DNA of 64,000 nt from Choristoneura fumiferana (lineage: Eukaryota > Arthropoda > Insecta > Lepidoptera > Tortricidae), in contig NC_133485.1 of NCBI RefSeq assembly GCF_025370935.1, positions 17,735,739-17,799,738 on the forward strand, written 5' to 3'. The notes beneath the pieces are model-generated. The model did no database searches, was not told the origin of the DNA, and saw nothing but the letters and a program-made list of their open reading frames with translations. The stretch's first letter is position 1. Each line of letters opens with the position of its first letter. Positions 1-8,834 of the stretch are shown one piece after another. A program made the translations under genes and the position numbers.

Positions 1-42
1 ATCCACCGTCAACCCTCTTCCGCCATCCCTCCATCCCATCCG

Positions 43-650
43 TTTTTAGGGTTCCGTAGCCAAAATGGCAAAAACGGAACCCTTATAGTTTCGCCATGTC
101 TGTCTGTCTGTCCGTCCGCGGCTTTGCTCATAGACTATCAATGCTAGAAAGCTGTAATTTTGCACGAATATATATGTAAACTATGCCGACAAAATTATAC
201 AATAAAAATTCAAAATTTTTTTTTAGAGTACCTCCCTTAGTCGTAAAGTGGGAGTGATTTTTTTTTCTCATCCAATCTTATAGTGTGGGGTATCGTTGGA
301 TAGGTCTTTTAAAACCGTTAGGGGGTTGCTAAAACGATTTTTCGATTTAATGATGTGTTTGCAAAATATTCAACTTTAAAGACCAAATTTTCATTAAAAT
401 CGAGGAAATTCAGGATGTTAGTAAGTATATCAAACTTACAAGGAAAACTATAACGGTTAAGTTTTCATGAGAATTATTAGTAGTTTAAGAGTAAATAGCA
501 GCCTAAGGTATAAAATATACCTAAACTTGTAATATTCCGTACAAAATACCTTATAAAAATATCCTTAGAAAAATATTACTTATTTTTTTCGTAATGGCTA
601 CGGAACCCTACTTTGGGCGTGTCCGACACGCTCTTGGCAGGTTTTTTGTC
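43..650 (+). repeat. Lepidopteran 'ggttccg' interspersed repeat
   Basis: The block opens with agggttccgtagccaaaatg, carries a (tgtc)n stretch, and closes with tggctacggaaccct followed by gggcgtgtccgacacgctct. Related copies lie at 19769-20218, 35899-36353, 39207-39878, 58961-59540 and 62443-63109. No coding capacity is visible. The opening and closing motifs are inverted copies of each other, which suggests a non-autonomous DNA element, but its class is not certain. Confidence 0.8.
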
Positions 651-814
651 ATGAGGATTAAAGTTTCTATCTATCTATCTATAACGTAAATGAAAATAGT
701 TTTTTTTGATATTCCCGTGTGAATTTTGGCCCATACCGGAATTTCACGCAATTGAAATCACGGGTAAAGGATGTGTTATATATTTTTGTCGACTGTAGCT
801 TTTTTCTTTTCCAG

Positions 815-894
815 ACTGATGAGAATAGCTTCTTGCTTCGCTTGAAGATCATAGGAGCGTATTCGTTGGCGAAGAAGGACATATTCGGTGCCAG
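815..894 (+). CDS. Nedd4: Nedd4 exon: start of C2 domain
   Basis: This 80-bp exon lies between a pyrimidine-rich acceptor (tttttctttt ccag) and a gtgagc donor. It encodes 26 codons plus two bases, including LRLKIIGAYSLAKKDIFGA, the first strands of the Nedd4-family C2 domain. The trailing AG joins the C of the next exon (11124) to give Ser, reading GAS-DPYVRVEL as in Nedd4 proteins. The C2 domain binds Ca2+ and phospholipid and helps place the ligase at membranes. The reading frame opens in phase 0, so at least one upstream exon with the initiator ATG lies outside the window. The exon is too short to show as a long open frame and was found from its splice sites and C2 motif. A DIRS element begins 120 bp after its donor. 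Confidence 0.93.
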
Positions 895-1014
895 GTGAGC
901 TGTTACTTCCTACATAATCATACTAATATTAATATGTATTACCCAAAAGTAAACTGGGGATACTTTAGGAATTTTTGGGGCTACTTTGATAGATTTGAAA
1001 TGGTTATAAACACG

Positions 1015-1172
1015 AAATTATACTTCGTCGCTGCATCCTCGAGATTTATATATTCACAATGTAGTACACTCCTTAATGTACTAGGCATCGAACACAAATT
1101 CAGAGCTAAAAAAAGAAAAATACTCTATGCCCGTTGGTTATGGCATCCCGCGCTCACCAAACAAACGTCATT
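1015..1172 (+). repeat. Left inverted terminal repeat of DIRS element 1
   Basis: Apart from its outermost bases, this segment is the reverse complement of about 5869-6030. The right repeat carries about 35 extra terminal bases, the unequal-end arrangement seen in DIRS elements. It holds no coding sequence. Confidence 0.9.
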
Positions 1173-1304
1173 CGCTTTTTTTTGTGCAAGGCATCGAGAC
1201 GCCACTTTTGTTAAGTGCCCTTATTTCCGATCCAAATAAAAGTTTTTAATTTTTCCACTTCGCGAATTAATCTAATAAAATAAGCGATCGTGTTCGCACT
1301 GATA

Positions 1305-1443
1305 ATGGGGAAACGTAAACATAAATCGCGCGATCCTAGTGATATACGCAAGAAAATTAGGCGCCTGCAACGACGGTTACAGGAAACTGAGGAACTAAGC
1401 TCTGCCAGCAGCGAATACAGTGGCCGCCAAGACAGCTATAAAG
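1305..1443 (+). CDS. DIRS element 1 gag, leader exon
   Basis: An ATG at 1305 opens 46 codons plus one base ending at an AAAG|GTAAAT donor. Unspliced, the frame stops two codons past the donor. The peptide starts MGKRKHKSRDPSDIRKKIRR: very basic, then heptad-like Leu/Ile/Arg spacing suggesting a short coiled coil, then a Ser-rich tail. Element 2 has a clear homologue (MANRKRKS..., 45246-45402) with the same basic, helical, Ser-rich order and the same phase-1 donor. Joining to 1760 keeps the gag frame. The assignment as a gag exon is inferred from this conservation and frame match; no transcript is available here. Confidence 0.8.
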
Positions 1444-1759
1444 GTAAATAATAACGTGTCTTAATCTATAATACAAAATATTCTCAATTAATTATACTTA
1501 TAATCTCGACGATGCGCCTACCCTCGATTTACCGCATACCCACACCTTATTTTCTTAATACTTCTCTTAGAATAAGTCTCAATACCCTTCTAGGTATGCT
1601 CAATTTACTTACTTAATTTTATTTTTTATAATTTTGTACCGCAACGTGATTGCGGTCGTTGGAAAGAAAGGCTGGATGCCGTGATGCGATCACGGCTAAC
1701 CTTTCAGTATGTAACGGCTCAGTGGTTTAATGCGATTAAACCCTACCCTTACTTTCCAG

Positions 1760-2745
1760 ATTACGAATCAGATTATTCTATGCCCGATCAAAATATTCAG
1801 TCAGTCGTCTCGATACCAGTGCAAGTCACGTCAGACGGTAGCGGCGGTAGGGCAAAGCCTGACTTGATCGACCCATTCTCTCAACCCAAACCTAGCGAGG
1901 ATCAGGTACATCTGAATGACGCCGCCACTTCCAGTACGGGTACCGCTACTGCTACAAACCTACCAGCCTTACCAGCGGATATTTTAGAAGCCCTAGGCGA
2001 ATCTAAAGTCAAAGACGAAGTGTTCGGCCCCCCTGTACGGGAAGAGGTCTCCAAACGTTGGGGTAAGATTATTATGGAAGGCCTCGGCAAGGAACAGAAA
2101 CAGAAACTGCTAGAAAGCCAGCTGTTTCCAGATAATTTTCAAATACTGAAAGCCCCGAAACTCAACCCTGAGATTTCTACCATTCTCACCGAATCTACCA
2201 TAAATAGAGATAAACGCCTCAAATACGCTCAAAATCAACTCGGCGTAGGTATTGCCTCGCTGACAAACCTAATGTCCCGATTAATGGACACAGAAGATAT
2301 TAATAAAACCGAAATTATTAAGAAACTGTCAGAAACCGGACAAATATTACTAGACCTGCACTACCAGAATACAATAAACAGACGAAAACTTATAATATAT
2401 TGTCTAGACAAAAAGTTCCTCGACATCGTTCAGGAGGTGAAAAGAGACTCTTTCTTATTCGGGGAGAACTTAGGCGAAAAAATCAAAGCCTCCAAATCGG
2501 CTGAACGATCGGGACTACAAATCAAAAGACCTGAGCCCCAACCGTCAACGTCGTATCGCAATAATCAACCCGCAGCACGCCGGGGAAACTCGACTGGCCC
2601 ACTCAAACAGAACCAGAGGACCAGGCTGAGTGGGCCCAGGCCGTACCGTCCTCCACAGGCGACATCCAGGAGGCCAGCGGCAGCCGCGGACCGATACACG
2701 ACGCCGTCGAAAGCTCATCCCAGGCCCACGCGCAAGACAACGTAG
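1760..2745 (+). CDS. DIRS element 1 gag, main exon
   Basis: The exon follows an acceptor tactttccag, and two bases complete the split codon with exon 1. The joined frame gives a 374-residue Gag-like protein. Its middle aligns by eye with element 2 gag: paired stretches are VFGPPVREEVSKRWGKIIMEG and VLGKAIHKDIASRWQEILAKG, and later FLFGENLGEKIKASKSAER and FLFGSNVSENVKSAKSIKR. The C-terminal 80 residues are rich in Pro, Arg, Ser and Gln, consistent with nucleic-acid binding, and no CCHC zinc knuckle is seen. The frame is also open upstream to 1681, but the only starts there (GTG, ATG at 1684) lie within the putative intron. The last about 160 bases overlap the RT frame. Confidence 0.8.
2583..2639 (+). 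promoter_or_regulatory. Predicted -1 ribosomal frameshift site, gag to RT, element 1
   Basis: In the gag frame the codons CGG GGA AAC place the heptamer G GGA AAC at 2583-2589, an X XXY YYZ slippery sequence. The -1 frame has a stop at 2562-2564 and is open from there through the whole RT. After a 6-base spacer, GGCCCACTC (2596-2604) can pair perfectly with GAGTGGGCC (2628-2636), a 9-bp GC-rich stem with a 23-base loop. The RT frame has no ATG ahead of conserved sequence. Slippery heptamer, spacer and stem are the standard -1 frameshift arrangement; use in vivo is inferred. Confidence 0.72.
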
Positions 2746-4634
2746 AGGTAAAATATGCTGGCAGATTGCGACGCTTTATTGACATTTGGAAAACTATAAC
2801 CAACGATCCTACTATCTTGCAATACGTTTCTGGTTACAAAATTCCATTTTGCAGTGCAGTTGTTCAAGTTAGCGAACCAGCTAGACCGACGTTTTCTCCC
2901 GTGGAAATTCAAAACATTGAGATAGAAATATCTAAATTGCTGCTATCAGGTGCTATTGTTAAATGTGACTATTGCCCCGGTCAATTTATTTCTCGCATAT
3001 TCCTCACCCTTAAGAGTGACGGTACATATAGATTCATATTAAACCTCAAAAATTTAAATAAATTTATCGACCCACAGCACTTTAAAATGGAAGACATTAG
3101 AACCGCTTCTAAACTAATTTCTAAAGCATGCTTCATGGCCACAATAGACCTGAAGGAAGCTTACTTCTCGGTTCCCATTCACGAATGCGACAAAAAATTT
3201 TTAAGATTCAAATTTCAAGAACAGGTATATGAGTTTCAATGTCTTCCATTCGGCTTATGCTCAGCGCCATTGGTGTTCACGAAACTGTTGAAACCAGTCG
3301 CAACCTATTTACGATCAAAAGGAAATCTCCTTGTTATATATTTAGATGATATATTATGTATTAATAGATCATATGAACGCTGTCTGGACGATGTAAGAGA
3401 TACCACCACTTTGTTAGAGAATCTTGGCTTTATAATTAACTATCAAAAAAGTGATCCAATTCCCACTCACGTTAAAAAATTCCTTGGATTTGAATTAGAT
3501 TCAGTTAATATGACATTAAAATTGCCCCTAGCAAAAAGACTAAAGCTTCAATCCGCGATAAAGGACATAGGTCACAAACGAATCTTACCCATACGAGAAT
3601 TTGCAAAATTTCTTGGCCTTTTAACTTCAGCATGCCCAGCCGTTGATTACGGTTGGCTCTATACAAAACGCATGGAACGGGAAAAATTTCTCGCCCTGCG
3701 AAACTCGGGTGAAAATTATGACCAAAAAATGGCACTCAGTCCCAATCTAGAGCCCGACCTAAACTGGTGGAAAAATCAGATTATGCATTCCGTACACCCG
3801 ATACGGCATGGGCGATATGTTTTAGAAATTTACTCTGACGCTTCTCTAACAGGGTGGGGGGTAGCATGTAATGGAGAACGCTCTGGTGGTTTTTGGAGCG
3901 CACTTGACGCTCGAAACCATATCAATCTTCTGGAGCTGAAAGCTGCCTTTATAGGTCTAAAATGTTTCGCTAAAGATCTTACAAACCAAGAAATATTATT
4001 GAGGATTGATAACATGACAGCAATCTCTTACATTAACAGGCAAGGAGGCGTGCAATATACTCACCTATACAATATTACACGAGAGATATGGCAGTGGTGC
4101 GAGAAACGCCAGCTCTTCATCTTTGCATCCTATATTAAGTCAAAGGAGAATTTTGAAGCAGACAAGGAATCTCGCCGCACCAATGTTGATACCGAGTGGG
4201 AATTATCGCAAGCGGCATTTCAAGAAATTGTCGATTGCTTTGGAAACCCTGAAATCGACTTATTTGCCACTTACCTTAATAAGAAATGCGAAAAGTATGT
4301 TTCTTGGAAACGAGACCCACACGCTTTCAACATTGATGCATTTACCCTTAACTGGTGCCATAACTTCTTCTATGCATTTCCACCGTTTGCACTCGTGTTA
4401 AAATGCCTACAAAAGATAATTAACGACCAAGCCACGGGCATCATGGTCGTACCATACTGGCCGAGCCAACCGTGGTACCCATTATTCGTTTCGCTACAGG
4501 TCACAGAACCAAGATACTTACTACCGCATGATGATCTCTTGTTATCTCCTTTCAGAACTCGACACCCACTTCGCCGAAGGCTTACCCTGGCATCGTGCCT
4601 CTTATCAGGGAAGCGTTTTCTCGACAGGCATTAG
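2589..4634 (+). CDS. DIRS element 1 reverse transcriptase-RNase H polyprotein
   Basis: The -1 frame is open from 2565 to the stop at 4632-4634; the start given is the first codon after the slippery site. Domains in order: an RT palm with LPFGLCSAPLVFTKLLKP and the catalytic YLDD (near 3340-3355); RNase H with the acidic start EIYSDASLTGWG (near 3828) and later ELKAAF and RIDN; and a conserved DIRS-type C-terminal module with IDLFAT, DAFTLNW, FYAFPPFALVLK and VVPYWPSQPWYP. The protein copies element RNA to DNA that recircularises for recombinase-mediated insertion. It is collinear with the element 2 protein throughout. No frameshift was seen inside this ORF. The final residues run past the likely start of the recombinase frame. 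Confidence 0.92.
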   Translation, partial: LDWPTQTEPEDQAEWAQAVPSSTGDIQEASGSRGPIHDAVESSSQAHAQDNVEVKYAGRLRRFIDIWKTITNDPTILQYVSGYKIPFCSAVVQVSEPARPTFSPVEIQNIEIEISKLLLSGAIVKCDYCPGQFISRIFLTLKSDGTYRFILNLKNLNKFIDPQHFKMEDIRTASKLISKACFMATIDLKEAYFSVPIHECDKKFLRFKFQEQVYEFQCLPFGLCSAPLVFTKLLKPVATYLRSKGNLLVIYLDDILCINRSYERCLDDVRDTTTLLENLGFIINYQKSDPIPTHVKKFLGFELDSVNMTLKLPLAKRLKLQSAIKDIGHKRILPIREFAKFLGLLTSACPAVDYGWLYTKRMEREKFLALRNSGENYDQKMALSPNLEPDLNWWKNQIMHSVHPIRHGRYVLEIYSDASLTGWGVACNGERSGGFWSALDARNHINLLELKAAFIGLKCFAKDLTNQEILLRIDNMTAISYINRQGGVQYTHLYNITREIWQWCEKRQLFIFASYIKSKENFEADKESRRTNVDTEWELSQAAFQEIVDCFGNPEIDLFATYLNKKCEKYVSWKRDPHAFNIDAFTLNWCHNFFYAFPPFALVLKCLQKIINDQATGIMVVPYWPSQPWYPLFVSLQVTEPRYLLPHDDLLLSPFRTRHPLRRRLTLASCLLSGKRFLDRH

Positions 4635-5571
4635 CCCCCGAAACTATCGAAATCATGATAGCCTCCCTATCAGTCAATTCACTGAAGCAATACAATGTGG
4701 CTTTAAGAAATGGTTGCAATTTGCCAGTAATAAGAAAATTGATGATTATTTGTCACCGACAATCTCCATGGTACTTTTATTCCTTACTAACGAGTTCGAT
4801 CGCGGAGCAAATTACTCCACACTGAACACGTATAGGTCAGCTCTCGGCCTGTTACTAGGTAAACATTTCAGTACAAACGAGTTTGTCAATAGGTTTTTTA
4901 AAGGAGTTTTCAGGAAAAAACCATGTTTCCCGAAATACCAAGCCACGTGGGACCCTAATAAAGTACTTGATCAGATGTCCACCTTATACCCAAACGAAAA
5001 TCTGGCGTTGGATCTATTAGAAAAAAAAGTTGGTAACTCTGCTCGCATTGTCGACTGCACAACGAGTACAGACGCTATCGCTAATCCGTGTCACTAATAT
5101 AACCGTTACAGATTCGAATATATTGATTATCATCAATGATTTGATTAAGACCTCGGGTCCGGGTAAACAAATGCCTCGTTTAATTATACCCTTTTTTCGC
5201 GATAAGGTGGAAATCTGTCCAGCAAAGACACTGATTTCCTACATCGAGTCTACTAAATTATTAAGATGCGGGCAAAATACTGATAAGTTGATTCTAACCA
5301 CTAAAAAACCCTTTCATAACGCCAGTGCAGCTACAATCAGTCGCTGGATTAAACAAATGCTAGCCGCCAGTGTATAGACACCACCGTGTTCACGGCGCAC
5401 AGTGCTCGTCACGCAGCAACCTCAGCGGCTGATCGTAGGGGCGTTTCAATTGACATAATAAAGAGATCCGCGGGCTGGACGGGTAACTCTTTAGTCTTTA
5501 GCAAATTCTACAATAGGCCACTAATCACTAATGAGGATAATGTATTTGCTGAAGCCGTGTGTGATTTGTAA
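4595..5571 (+). pseudogene. DIRS element 1 tyrosine recombinase, frameshifted
   Basis: Three frames carry successive pieces of a recombinase collinear with the intact copy in element 2. Breaks fall near 4710, near 5021-5031 (at an eight-A run) and near 5376-5380. Visible family features are the first catalytic Arg region (AQRVQTLSLI, near 5060), the HxxR box (HSARHAATSA, near 5395) and the Tyr region (FSKFYNRPL, near 5500). These enzymes insert the circular DNA copy by strand exchange at a short identical triplet. With three frameshifts this copy cannot make a full-length enzyme. The N-terminal part overlaps the end of the RT ORF. No repaired sequence is given. Confidence 0.88.
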
Positions 5572-5648
5572 CTGATTTCGTAGACAATAAAAAATTCAAT
5601 TATTGTGTGTTGGAAACTGTGTTACTATTTCTCAAAATCGCTAAACAT

Positions 5649-5769
5649 CTACATTGTGAATATATAAATCTCGAGGATGCAGCGACGAAGTATAATTTAA
5701 GGTTAAACAAACTTACCTGAAGTGTAGTTTGACCGTAATTATACGAGTCGCTGCATCCGAAGAGATTTA
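5649..5769 (+). repeat. Internal complementary region of DIRS element 1
   Basis: Bases 5649-5698 are the reverse complement of the left terminus, and 5699-5769 the reverse complement of the right terminus. The two halves abut at tataattt|aaggtt. This region is thought to template completion of the element ends and to mirror the circle junction. It was used here to fix both element boundaries. Confidence 0.9.
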
Positions 5770-5868
5770 CACACCCTACCCTCCCTTTTTCTAAATGAAA
5801 TAAACCCCTTTGCTTTGGCTAATCCCTGAAATTTATATTTTTCGAAATAGTACAAACCCTCCAAAAAT

Positions 5869-6066
5869 AATGACGTTTGTTTGGTGAGCGCGGGATGCCA
5901 TAACCAACGGGCATAGAGTATTTTTCTTTTTTTAGCTCTGAATTTGTGTTCGATGCCTAGTACATTAAGGAGTGTACTACATTGTGAATATATAAATCTC
6001 TTCGGATGCAGCGACTCGTATAATTACGGTCAAACTACACTTCAGGTAAGTTTGTTTAACCTTAAA
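5869..6066 (+). repeat. Right inverted terminal repeat of DIRS element 1
   Basis: The inner part is the reverse complement of 1015-1172. The outer part has a private extension containing cttcaggtaagtttg, in which CAG|GTAAGT matches the metazoan 5' splice-site consensus perfectly. The corresponding element 2 end, known from its ICR, carries ttacaggtaagttcg. Confidence 0.9.
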
Positions 6067-6184
6067 ATATATTCATTGGTCGATTGAAGTAAAAAGTTAG
6101 GTAATTTATAAGGTAGTTCACTGCCACAGATGGTCTCTTCGATCAAAAATTAGTACTAATTTGGATTTGAAGGATGGTCTAAAA

Positions 6185-6576
6185 CAGGGTTTCTCAAAGT
6201 GGGGTACGCGAACCCCTAGGGGTTCGCTATTCGACGGTAGGGGGTTCGCGACAAGGTTTACATGATGGTGGCTGCAAGACTGGCAAGATGATTAAGATTG
6301 GTTTCTGGAGTCTTTTTGTATTTTTTATTTCAACTACAAATTTGTTAGTTATTTGTTGTTGTTTGTTTCAGTTTGTATTTTCGTTGGCAAGATGATTCTT
6401 ACCTTTATTTGTTACCTTTTATTGAAATAAATAATGTACATTATATTATAATGATGATTGAAATAAAAATAACCTTAGTTTCTCCAACAGTCAATTTTAC
6501 TACTTTTCTCGGGGGGTTCGCTGTCGTCTAGAAACTTTAACAGGGGTACGTGGAGCCATAAGTTTGAGAAACCCTG
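6185..6576 (-). mobile_element. hAT-type MITE, 8-bp target duplication gtctaaaa
   Basis: The ends are cagggtttctcaaa... and ...tttgagaaaccctg, inverted repeats of hAT type. The 8-bp direct repeat gtctaaaa flanks both sides (6177-6184 and 6577-6584). The interior is non-coding. A copy in the opposite orientation at 24840-25227 is present in one haplotype only. Confidence 0.9.
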
Positions 6577-6744
6577 GTCTAAAAGAACAAGGACATGGCG
6601 TAAAAACTGTTTTTCAAAGTAGCCCCTGCATTTTAAAGTAACCCCGTTTTACGGTACAACTAATATTAGCCAAAGACTGCTACATACTGAAAATTATTTA
6701 AGTAATTGCCTTAAGCTGCGTTTTAACCAGCAGCAGGTGTTTGC

Positions 6745-6976
6745 AGGTGGTAGGACCTTGTGCAAGGTCCGCCCGGATTGCTACCACCATCTTGCTCGCT
6801 AATCCTGCCGTGAAGCAGCAGTGCTTGCACTGTTGTGTTTCGGCGTGGAGAGTAAGACATCCGGTGAAATTACTGGCACTTGAGGTATCCCATCTTAGCC
6901 CTCTAGGTTGGCAATGCGCGGTGGTGATCTCTTACCATCAGGAGACCCGCTTGCTCGTTTGCCATCCAGTCGAATA
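6745..6976 (+). mobile_element. SINE-like retroelement, truncated inside
   Basis: The sequence runs from ggtaggaccttgtgcaaggt to ccatccagtcgaataaaaaa with an A-tail. Fuller copies lie at 31214-31491, 49514-49766 and 53731-54009. This copy lacks about 40 bp (the catctgcaatccccctgg segment) present in the others. It has no protein-coding capacity. It could equally be the 3' end of a longer non-LTR element. Confidence 0.75.
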
Positions 6977-7981
6977 AAAAAAAAACAACCAGAAATGTGC
7001 GAGGATGTTTTGCGAGGAATGTGTTTTTCATGAGCCAATAGGAACGCTTCATTCGACTCGTGACGTCACACCTTGCTAAAAAGTGTCGCGCGGCGTGACG
7101 CCACATGGAGCAAGGGACGTTCCACACGACGTTTTTTTTGCGCTCGTTTCTATCGATACAAACGCAAGTCGAACGCTCAGCGAACGCCAGGAAGCCGGCA
7201 CGTTTTAACCTTGCACGCGATCTAAACGAGCTAAACTCGATTTGAGACGTGAGTTATCCGCTCCAATATAATTTTAGTACATTGTGTCTTAAGGGCGGTA
7301 AATAAGGAATTACGAACGAGAGTCTATTAGAATTGCGACGTACAATGTTTTTCATCACATTTGCAAGTAAAATTTTATATTTGTAAAAGAAAAAATATAA
7401 TTGTTCCAAATATTGGCGATACCTTAGGCTGTGCTCTTGGCAGCGTCGCCCTCTACCTCCCTCAGCACGCGCCGCAACGTGCGTGTGCATGTGGTGGTCC
7501 ATGTGGTCCTGCTGCTGCACCATGCGCAGCACCATCAGTACGGGCACCGACTCATTTACCGACCTTGGGCTTCATGACAACAAAATTAGTACGGGCAATG
7601 ACTCATTTACCGACCACGGGTTTCATGACAAGCACATTATCGAGGGTTTTATTTGGGGGGTTGCAACCAAGGTAGCCTGCATGTTACGACACTGTTTACG
7701 AGCAAGTGTGATGAAAAATATTTTACACACGATCCTTGCGTTACAAACGCCACGTTTTTCGAAAGCAAGCGTTTGTAACGCGTCTGTCCCCCCCCCCCCC
7801 CTCGCTGACGCGTGGTGCGTTTGTGTCGATGCAAATGCGAGTTCGAAGTTCGTTTCAAATGCGTTTGTATCGGTACAAACGCGGTTATAGCGCGTTTTAT
7901 TTGCAACAATAAACTTGTAAAATCTGCCAAAACGCGATAAAAACGCTCAGAGGACGCGTGCATCAAAGGCGCGCGTCGTTA
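6977..7981. other. Intron stretch with repeat fragments, no gene
   Basis: The stretch holds a fragment of the 'accagaaatgtgcgagg' repeat (also near 20410 and 31790), a fragment at 7235-7262 matching the right end of the terminal-repeat element at 30224-30697, and degenerate 'caaacgc' motifs in both orientations around 7740-7880. Several open frames occur, but no splice-supported coding sequence or recognisable protein was found. Confidence 0.6.
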
Positions 7982-8365
7982 AGGCTTGTTCGGACTAGGC
8001 TAGTACTTGAGTCTAGTAGCGAGTAATTTAGTAGCTAAACTATTCGCTACTGCCTAAAAATCGTTCGCATTACAGTCTAGTATTAAAGTGGTTTCCTCGC
8101 TCCAGCGAAACGACATTTTCACGCCAACTAATGAACTCGAGTAAATCGACAGGTTCGGACTTGTTTAGCCGGCGGCCGAGTAAGCACGGACGCGTGGTGG
8201 GGGGGTGCTACTCACTACTAAACTACTAAAAAAAATAGAATAAAATGGATTGACTCGACTAAATTACTTACTAATCTGCTCGACTAATTATTTGGTGTTC
8301 AGACACGTTTAGCTACTAAATTACTCGCTACTAGACTAAAATACTAGCCTAGTCCGAACAAGCCT
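7982..8365. mobile_element. PIF/Harbinger-like MITE, TTA target duplication
   Basis: Inverted ends of about 60 bp begin aggcttgttcggactaggct and finish agcctagtccgaacaagcct. TTA flanks both sides (7979-7981, 8366-8368), the target size and sequence of PIF/Harbinger elements. The interior is non-coding. Confidence 0.82.
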
Positions 8366-8692
8366 TTAGCGCGTAAAAAAAACCGTCACGTACCCGTGGT
8401 CCAACTTTAACCGGCTATGTCTTCATATTTTTATGTTTAGTTAACAAATTAAAAATACGTCTCCAATTTTTGCTTTTAAAATTGACGGATTAATTGGATT
8501 TTTAAGACTTAGCCTATTGCACCGTTAATTGACGTCTTTGAGTGTGCCAGTTGATATAACATTAATTACTTACTTCCGTTTGGCAATCTGATAACTCACA
8601 CGATTAAAAGTGACTAGAGTATAAGTGGGTATTATAGTGACTAATGTTAGTATAGTAAGATCCGCTGCAGGGACAGTCCCTGATGTTACTAA

Positions 8693-8834
8693 GGGGCTGT
8701 TTCACCATCCAATGATTAGTGTTAACTGACGGTTAAATGTGATGCCGTCTCTATTTGTTTTGTTCGAATAGACGGAGACGGCATCACATTTAACCGTCAG
8801 TTAACACTAATCAATGGATGGGTGAAACAGCCCC
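8693..8834. mobile_element. Palindromic MITE (ggggctgtttcacc family)
   Basis: Two arms of about 65 bp, beginning ggggctgtttcaccatcca, form a near-perfect inverted repeat around a loop of about 11 bases (tgttttgttcg). The whole unit could fold into one hairpin. This type of element is common in arthropod genomes. No protein is encoded. Confidence 0.85.

Larger units (their letters stand above)
1015..6066 (+). mobile_element. DIRS-type tyrosine-recombinase retrotransposon, element 1
   Basis: The element is about 5.05 kb and lies in the Nedd4 C2 intron, same strand as the gene. The order is left inverted terminal repeat, spliced gag, RT/RNase H in the -1 frame, tyrosine recombinase, internal complementary region (ICR) and right inverted repeat. 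This is the DIRS layout: no LTRs, no DDE integrase, no target-site duplication. The ends were read from the ICR, which is complementary to the left outer end followed by the right outer end and so records the circle junction. Both genomic edges share the triplet AAA (1015-1017 and about 6064-6066), which appears once in the ICR, as expected for recombination at a trinucleotide. The recombinase has three frameshifts, so this copy is probably not autonomous. Confidence 0.93.

Noticed and set aside
895..1239. 114-codon frame at the left edge of DIRS element 1
   Set aside because: It starts at the Nedd4 donor, crosses the element boundary and lies in the inverted repeat; no conserved protein.
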